DNA of 64,000 nt from Acrocarpospora macrocephala (GTDB lineage: Bacteria > Actinomycetota > Actinomycetes > Streptosporangiales > Streptosporangiaceae), in NCBI RefSeq assembly GCF_009687865.1, contig NZ_BLAE01000019.1, positions 93,481 to 157,480 on the forward strand, given 5' to 3'. The position numbers and the translations under genes are program-made. Below are positions 58,931 to 64,000 of the stretch, one piece after another; positions within the stretch are counted from its first letter, which is position 1; every line of letters starts with the position of its first letter. The notes under the pieces were generated by a model. The model ran no database searches. It saw nothing but the letters and a program-made list of their open reading frames with translations, and had not been told where the DNA came from.

Positions 58931-60193
58931 CTAGTACGGGTTCGCGACGAAGAGGTCCTGCGCCGGGAACAGGGTGATGACCTTCGCCCCCGCGGAGGTC
59001 ACCACGACCTCCTCCTCGATGCGGGCGGCCGACCTGCCGTCGGTCGCCGGGCAGTAGGTCTCCAGCGCGAAGACCATGCCCTCCTCGATCCGGACCGGAT
59101 GCTCGATCGAGTTGAGCCGCGAGATGATCGGCCGCTCGTGCAGGCCGAGGCCGAGTCCGTGCCCGAACTGCAGGCCGAACGCGTCCATCTCGGAGGCGAA
59201 GCCGAACTCCTGCGCGGTCGGCCAGGCCCGGGCGATCTCGTCGGTCCAGGTGCCGGGCTTGACCAGCTCGATCGCGGCGTCGATCCACTCGCGGGCCTTG
59301 GTGTACGCGTCCCGCTGCGCCGGAGTCGAGGAGCCGACGTTCAGCGTGCGGTAGTAGCAGGTGCGGTAGCCGTTGTAGGACTGAATGATGTCGAAGAAGC
59401 AGGTGTCCCCCGGCCGGATGATCCGGTCGGTGAAGTTGTGCGGGTGCGGGTTGCACCGCTCGCCGGAGACCGCGTTGATCGCCTCGACGTCGTCGGAGCC
59501 CATCTGGTAGAGGTACGCGTTGGCCAGCGCCACCAGGTCGTTCTCCCGGACGCCCGGCTTGAGCGCGTCGGCGATCCGCTGGTAGACGCCGTCCACCATG
59601 GCCGCCGCCTGGTTGAGCAGCAGCACCTCGTCGATGCTCTTGATCTGCCGGGCCTCCAGCATGACCTGCTGGCAGTCGGCCACGGTCAGGCCCGCCTCCT
59701 GCATCGCCAGCAGCAGCGGCGGCTCGGCGATGTCCACGCCGACCGGGGCGTCCTGCTGGCCGGCCTCGACGAGCAGGTCGCGGATCTCCTGGACGGCGCG
59801 GGTGAACAGGCCGACCTCCGGGGCCACCGCGCCGCGCAGGCCGACCATGCCGGCCCGGCAGTTCTCCGGCAGCAGCCACGGGGCGTACAGCTTGTGGTGC
59901 TTGGCCGCCGAGCCGAAGTCCCACAGGACGGGCTCGCGGCCCCGGACCAGCAGGGCGTACCTGGTCATCTTGTCCCGCGACCACTCGCCGATCACGGAAC
60001 CGGTCAGGTAGCGGATGTTGTTCACGTCGAAGACGAGCATGGCGCCCAGATCGGAGGCCTCCAGGGCGGCGCGGGCGCGGGCCAGGCGGTAGTCGCGCAG
60101 CCGGGCGAAGTCCACCCGGGTCTCGAAGTCGACGCCCATGTGGCCGGGCGCGCCGATGGCGTTCGGGTCGAGGGTGGCGGGTGTGGTGGTCAT
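58931..60193 (-). CDS. M24-fold (Xaa-Pro peptidase-like) hydrolase, one metal ligand replaced
   Basis: The protein has 420 residues. A creatinase/aminopeptidase N-terminal domain (to about 170) precedes a pita-bread fold. Of the M24 ligand set D-D-H-E-E, the first Asp (FFDIIQSYNG), His (FGHGLGLGLHE) and both Glu (FALETYC, IEEEVVV) are present. The second Asp, expected in GYxSDxTRT, is replaced in GYRTCYYRT. Relatives include creatinase-, DddP- and ectoine-hydrolase-type enzymes that use the fold for non-peptide chemistry. Here it probably cleaves an amide or C-N/C-S bond of the pathway substrate. Confidence 0.88.
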   Translation of the reverse strand: MTTTPATLDPNAIGAPGHMGVDFETRVDFARLRDYRLARARAALEASDLGAMLVFDVNNIRYLTGSVIGEWSRDKMTRYALLVRGREPVLWDFGSAAKHHKLYAPWLLPENCRAGMVGLRGAVAPEVGLFTRAVQEIRDLLVEAGQQDAPVGVDIAEPPLLLAMQEAGLTVADCQQVMLEARQIKSIDEVLLLNQAAAMVDGVYQRIADALKPGVRENDLVALANAYLYQMGSDDVEAINAVSGERCNPHPHNFTDRIIRPGDTCFFDIIQSYNGYRTCYYRTLNVGSSTPAQRDAYTKAREWIDAAIELVKPGTWTDEIARAWPTAQEFGFASEMDAFGLQFGHGLGLGLHERPIISRLNSIEHPVRIEEGMVFALETYCPATDGRSAARIEEEVVVTSAGAKVITLFPAQDLFVANPY

Positions 60194-61098
60194 TCGATAT
60201 CCCCTTGCTCTGTACGCAGGTCGAGGTCGGCGGCGCGGGCCTGGACGGCGAGCAGCGACAGGAAGTCCTCCTCGCCGTGGCCCTGCGCGATGGCGGAGAC
60301 CAGCAGCGTGCGGACCATCGCGACGAGCGGCAGCGGGACCTGCCCGGCCGTCGCCTCGGTCAGGCCCAGGTCGACGTCCTTGAGCAGCAGCCGGGACGTG
60401 AACGTCGGCGTCAGATCCATCCGGCGGACGGCGTCGGTCTTGTAGCGGGTGAAGGCGGAGCCGACCACGCTCTCGTTGAGGAAGTCCAGCAGCGCGCCAC
60501 GATCGACGCCGAGCCGCTCGCACAGCACGACGACCTCGGCCAGTCCCTGGGTGGTCACGGCGAGCAGCAGGTTGTGGCAGATCTTCAGCAGCCGGGCCTC
60601 GTCGGCCTCGCCTGCGTAGGTGGCCGCGCGCCCGATCGCCTCCAGCACGCCCCGCGCCCGCTCGTACGCCTCCCGGGACCCCGAGCACACGAACGACGCG
60701 GTGCCCGCCTCGATCGCCGACGGGTTGCCGCTGACCGGCGCGGACAGGAACGGCACCCCCACCTCGGCCGCCGCCTCCCGCACCCGGCGCGAGGACGCGA
60801 CCGACACCGTGGAGGTGTCGACCAGCACGAACGGGCGGACCGGCGCGGCCAGCAGCCGCCCCACCACCTCCTCCAGGTCGGCGGACGCCGCCAGGCTGGT
60901 GACGGTCACCGGGCAGGCGGCCGCCTCCCCCAGCTCAGTGGCGATCCGCGCGCCCGCCACCCGCAGCGGCTCGGCCTTCTCCGGCGTACGGTTCCACACC
61001 GCCACCGGCTGACCGGCCAGCAGCAACCGCCGGACCATCGCGGCGCCCATCCGCCCGGCGCCGATCCAGCCGACCTCGATCTTCTTCACGTGGCTCAC
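60190..61098 (-). CDS. 3-Hydroxyisobutyrate-dehydrogenase-type oxidoreductase
   Basis: The protein has 302 residues from GTG 61098 (GTGA overlap; GTG 61089 possible). It has GWIGAGRMGAAM for NAD(P), the SAPVSGNPSAIEAGT substrate loop, and the catalytic Lys in LLKICHN. Beta-hydroxyacid dehydrogenases of this type oxidise hydroxy-acids such as 3-hydroxyisobutyrate, glycerate/tartronate or sulfolactaldehyde-type compounds. It overlaps the M24 gene start by four bases. Confidence 0.92.
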   Translation of the reverse strand: MSHVKKIEVGWIGAGRMGAAMVRRLLLAGQPVAVWNRTPEKAEPLRVAGARIATELGEAAACPVTVTSLAASADLEEVVGRLLAAPVRPFVLVDTSTVSVASSRRVREAAAEVGVPFLSAPVSGNPSAIEAGTASFVCSGSREAYERARGVLEAIGRAATYAGEADEARLLKICHNLLLAVTTQGLAEVVVLCERLGVDRGALLDFLNESVVGSAFTRYKTDAVRRMDLTPTFTSRLLLKDVDLGLTEATAGQVPLPLVAMVRTLLVSAIAQGHGEEDFLSLLAVQARAADLDLRTEQGDIE

Positions 61099-62159
61099 GC
61101 GGAGTCCTCCCCCTGGAGATCCGACAGGTCGATGACGAGTTTGGGTCTGGCCCGCCCGGCCTCGCGCATCCGCTCGAACGCCTGGCGCGCATCGGCGACC
61201 GGGAGCACCTGCTCGATCAGCGCGGTGGGGGTGACCGCCCCGCTGGCGATCAGGCGCAGCGCCCGGGGCATCAGGTCCACCCCGCCGAGCACGCCGGAGA
61301 GCCGGAGCCCCTTGGTGACGAAGGCCGCCAGGTCGACCCCGTCGACCGGCCTGCCGGGGATGCCGACCTGGAGGATCCGCCCGGCGATGCCGGCGATCCG
61401 GGTCAGCACCGGGCCGATCGCGGCCGACCCGGTGGCCTCGATCACGATCTGGTAGGCGCCCTCGGGCGCGTCGTCCGGCGTCCAGACCGCGCGGGCGCCG
61501 AGCTCGCGCGCCGCCGCCAGGCCCGCCGGGTCGATGCCCACGACGTCGACCGGGCAGTGCATCGCCACGCCGACCTGCACGGCGAGCAGGCCGAGCGTGC
61601 CGGTGCCGAGCACGGCGACGGCCTCCCCCGGCTGGGCGGCGGCCTGCTCGAAGGCGTTGAGCACGGTCACCAGCGGCTCGGCCAGCAGCGCGTGCGCGGT
61701 CTCCACCGTCGCGGGAACGACGTGCACGTTGGACGCGGGGATCCGCAGGTAGCGCGCCGCCGCACCGGGCACGCTCCCCCGGACGCCGAGCTCGTATCGG
61801 TTGGGGCACAGGTTGTAGTGGCCGCCGCGGCAGGTCAGGCACTGGCCGCAGGACAGGAACGGTTCGCCCACCACCCGCTCGCCGACCAGGTCGGCGGGGA
61901 CCGAAGGCCCGACCGCGACGACCTCACCGGCCCACTCGTGGCCGAACCTGATCGGGAAGTGGGTGAGACCGCCCACCACGTACGCGCTGCTGCCGTCGAG
62001 CAGGTGCACGTCGGTGCCGCAAACGCCCAGGTACCGGACCAGGACCAGGACCTCACCCTCCGCCGGCGACGGCACGGGCACGCGCTCCACCGCCAGGACC
62101 CCGGGGGCGGTGAACACCAGGGCCGGCATCGTGCCGGTTGGCCACTGACCTGCGCTCAC
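61095..62159 (-). CDS. Zinc-dependent medium-chain alcohol dehydrogenase
   Basis: The protein has 354 residues from GTG 62159. Catalytic zinc residues are in LGVCGTDVHLL and FGHEWAG, and the structural zinc lobe CGQCLTCRGGHYNLC is complete, unlike the MDR at 56300. VLGTGTLGLLA binds NAD(P). The layout fits threonine/sorbitol-type dehydrogenases, probably an early oxidation of the imported substrate. Confidence 0.92.
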   Translation of the reverse strand: MSAGQWPTGTMPALVFTAPGVLAVERVPVPSPAEGEVLVLVRYLGVCGTDVHLLDGSSAYVVGGLTHFPIRFGHEWAGEVVAVGPSVPADLVGERVVGEPFLSCGQCLTCRGGHYNLCPNRYELGVRGSVPGAAARYLRIPASNVHVVPATVETAHALLAEPLVTVLNAFEQAAAQPGEAVAVLGTGTLGLLAVQVGVAMHCPVDVVGIDPAGLAAARELGARAVWTPDDAPEGAYQIVIEATGSAAIGPVLTRIAGIAGRILQVGIPGRPVDGVDLAAFVTKGLRLSGVLGGVDLMPRALRLIASGAVTPTALIEQVLPVADARQAFERMREAGRARPKLVIDLSDLQGEDSA

Positions 62160-63208
62160 GCCATCTTCCTTCCGCCCGAGAACCGGTGCTGGGAAAGCCA
62201 CCCGACAAGCAGCGCGGCCAGGATGATCGCCCCGTACGCGGCGTTGATCCAGAACGAGGGCACATTGGAGAGCGTGAGGATGTTCTGGATCACACCGAGC
62301 AGGATCACGCCAAGACCGGCGCCGATCAGGTTGCCCCGGCCGCCGTTCAGGCTGATCCCGCCGATGACGGCGGCGGCGAACACCGTGAAGATCAGGCCGT
62401 CGCCCTGGTTGGCGGTCACCGACGCGATCCGGCCGGTCAGCATCAGCCCGGCGAGGGCGGCCAGCAGGCTGCCGAACACCAGCACGCCGATGGTCAGCCG
62501 GGTGGTGCGGATCCCGGCGGCCCGCGCCGCCTCCAGGTTGCCGCCCATCGCGTAGATGCTCCGGCCGGTCGGCGTGAACTTCATGAACACGTACGCGGCG
62601 GCGAAGGCGAGCACGAAGATCCACGCCTGCACCGGGAGGCCGAGGATGACGCCGTCGCCCAGGTAGGTCATGGCCCGCGGCAGCACCGCGTAGGTCTGCC
62701 CGCCGGACAGGCCGATGGTCAGGCCCTGCAGCAGGATCAGCATGGCGAGCGTCACGATGAACGCGTTGAGCTTCATCTTGGCGATCATCAGCCCGTTGGC
62801 CAGGCCGATCAGCAGCACCGCCGGGATCGTGATCAGCAGGCCCACCCCGAACGGCAGGCCGACCCCGTTGTCGGCGGCGCTGGAGACCAGCACGGCCAGC
62901 AGCATCGGCGCGAAGCCCACGGTCGACTGCAACGACAGGTCGAAGTAGCCGCCGATCAGGATGAGGCTCTCGGCGATCACCAGCACGCCGAGCACGGCCG
63001 AGGTGGTGATGATGTTGTCGATGATGTTGGTGGTGGTGAGGAAGGCGGGGTTCACCACGGCGCCCACGATCACCGCGAGGACGATGATGGGCAGCAGGGT
63101 GAGCACGACGGGGTCGACGGACCTGCGCCCGCGCCGCGAAGCGTGCGACGGCGGCCCGCCCACCGCGGCTCTCTCGGGCGCCAGCTTCTTCGGTGATAGT
63201 GCACTCAC
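62156..63208 (-). CDS. Ribose-type ABC transporter permease
   Basis: The protein has 350 residues from GTG 63208. About ten membrane helices and the conserved ANGLMIAKMKLNAFIVTLAMLILLQGL, GRSIYAMGGNLEAARAAGI (EAA-like loop), and GGISLNGGRGNLIGAGLGVI place it in the RbsC/AraH permease family. With the ATPase it would import a sugar or similar small polar molecule. The binding protein is not in the window and may lie beyond the right edge. Confidence 0.93.
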   Translation of the reverse strand: MSALSPKKLAPERAAVGGPPSHASRRGRRSVDPVVLTLLPIIVLAVIVGAVVNPAFLTTTNIIDNIITTSAVLGVLVIAESLILIGGYFDLSLQSTVGFAPMLLAVLVSSAADNGVGLPFGVGLLITIPAVLLIGLANGLMIAKMKLNAFIVTLAMLILLQGLTIGLSGGQTYAVLPRAMTYLGDGVILGLPVQAWIFVLAFAAAYVFMKFTPTGRSIYAMGGNLEAARAAGIRTTRLTIGVLVFGSLLAALAGLMLTGRIASVTANQGDGLIFTVFAAAVIGGISLNGGRGNLIGAGLGVILLGVIQNILTLSNVPSFWINAAYGAIILAALLVGWLSQHRFSGGRKMA

Positions 63209-64000
63209 TGTGAATCTTCCTCTCCAGGCAGGCGCCGGTCCGGTACGGCGCCGCCGCCCTGCACGGCCGCGGCGATCATGCCTTCGGTGAAGGGGTGCCG
63301 CAGTTCCGCCGACACCTCCCCGTGGACCATGACGACGACCCGGTCGCAGACCTCCAGGTCCGCGTCGTCGGACGTCACGATCAGTACCGCCCGCCCGTCC
63401 CGCCGGAGCGCCTCGATCGTGCCGTAGATCGAGTTCTTCGCCGACACGTCCACCCCGGCGGTGGGGTTGACCAGGACCAGCACCTTCGGGTCCGTGGCCA
63501 CCGAGCGGGCCAGCACGACCTTCTGCTGGTTGCCGCCGCTGAGCTCCTCGGTGAGCTGGGCGGCGCCGTACGCCTTGATGTTCCACTCGTCGGCGAGCCG
63601 CGAGTAGAACGCGTCCCGCCGCCCCCCGCTGATCAGCCGGAACCGGTTGGCGAACCGCGACATGATGGTCAGCGTCGCGTTCTCCGCCACGCTGAGCGCG
63701 GGCACGTACCCGCTGATGTGCCGGTCCTCAGGGGTGAACCCGATGCCGGCCTGGAGGCAGCCGCGGATGTCGCCGAGCGGCAGCGGCCTGCCGTCCAGGG
63801 TGACGGTGCCCGCCTCGATCGGGCGCTGGCCGGTGAGCACCTCGGCGAGCTGCATGTGCCCGGCGCCGTCCAGGCCGGTCAGGCCGACGCACTCGCCCGG
63901 CCGCAGGCCGAGGTCGACGCCGTTGAGCTTGGGGGCGGTGACGCCGGCGGCGACCAGGACGGGCGGGCGGGACAGGCCGGGCGCGCTCTCGCGCCGGCCT
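63205..64000 (-). CDS. Ribose-type ABC transporter ATPase (partial, 5' end off window)
   Basis: The frame is open to the window edge; 265 residues of the second ABC domain of an RbsA/MglA-type duplicated ATPase are visible. GLDGAGHMQLAEVL is a degenerate Walker A, as is normal for this half. PEDRHISGYVPALSVAENATL, LSGGNQQKVVLAR (signature) and the D-loop TAGVDV are clear. The Walker B block reads VLVLVNPTAG where LILDEPT is usual, so both acidic residues are lost. The first ABC domain should lie beyond 64000. Confidence 0.92.
   Translation of the reverse strand, partial: GRRESAPGLSRPPVLVAAGVTAPKLNGVDLGLRPGECVGLTGLDGAGHMQLAEVLTGQRPIEAGTVTLDGRPLPLGDIRGCLQAGIGFTPEDRHISGYVPALSVAENATLTIMSRFANRFRLISGGRRDAFYSRLADEWNIKAYGAAQLTEELSGGNQQKVVLARSVATDPKVLVLVNPTAGVDVSAKNSIYGTIEALRRDGRAVLIVTSDDADLEVCDRVVVMVHGEVSAELRHPFTEGMIAAAVQGGGAVPDRRLPGEEDSQ

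Noticed and set aside
55755-58934. Plus-strand open frame of 1059 codons
   Set aside because: It runs antisense through at least four well-motifed enzyme genes and has only low-complexity composition.
1-64000. CRISPR arrays, rRNA genes, complete tRNA genes, prophage structural genes, PKS/NRPS clusters
   Set aside because: None was seen on either strand; the only repeats are the dispersed or paired ones reported.

Overview
This is a GC-rich actinobacterial chromosome segment with frequent GTG and TTG starts, many 4-base overlaps between consecutive genes, and a glnH-glnX-pknG type operon. Gene content and the mix of AraC, TetR, PadR and zinc-ribbon proteins suggest a filamentous actinomycete, perhaps of the Streptosporangiales. 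The genus cannot be fixed from the sequence alone.

Layout. 1-2.1 kb: the 5' two thirds of a membrane-anchored NB-ARC/TPR protein, cut by the left edge. 2.2-19.7 kb: an accessory zone punctuated by three same-orientation copies of the 3' end of a tRNA-Gly(CCC) gene followed by its terminator (2231, 3974 and 19570), which look like footprints of site-specific integration. Between them lie an IS3 remnant, a TetR/membrane-protein pair, a winged-helix ATPase with a long promoter palindrome, a giant exported RCC1/Calx-beta/PKD protein, an MFS exporter with three extracellular Ig-like domains, a PhyH oxygenase/AraC pair, a DUF2199 gene inserted between two copies of the araC 3' end, and a secreted beta-lactamase-fold protein.

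20.1-28.7 kb: a seven-gene, tightly coupled signalling operon on the minus strand (coiled-coil protein, PknG-type kinase, PP2C phosphatase, VWA protein, zinc-ribbon FHA protein, GlnX-like membrane protein, GlnH-like lipoprotein). This is probably chromosomal backbone and would link extracellular amino-acid sensing to protein phosphorylation.

28.9-52.9 kb: a mosaic of small accessory modules. These are a zinc-finger TetR with a divergent membrane gene, a PIN/RHH pair, a PadR/membrane pair with a perfect operator, an FG-GAP lipoprotein, a propeller protein, an ECF sigma factor with a membrane-anchored propeller, DUF6891, DUF6247 and DUF3626 proteins, a pterin dehydratase/VOC fusion, a GlxA-type regulator with a membrane DJ-1 protein, an acyltransferase, SUKH and DUF1905 proteins, an AbrB/RelE-like pair, and a TetR/TIM-barrel pair. 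Decayed gene pieces and short dispersed repeats are scattered through it. Two of these pieces derive from relatives of the 5.6-7.1 kb ATPase.

52.9-64 kb: one long minus-strand catabolic operon, cut by the right edge. It encodes a ribose-type ABC importer (ATPase and permease), two medium-chain dehydrogenases, a 3-hydroxyisobutyrate-type dehydrogenase, an M24-fold hydrolase that lacks one metal-binding Asp, a TIM-barrel isomerase, two SDRs, an Old Yellow Enzyme and an aldehyde dehydrogenase. The substrate is not evident, which makes this the best candidate in the window for an undescribed pathway. No rRNA genes, complete tRNA genes, CRISPR arrays, integrases or intact transposases were seen.
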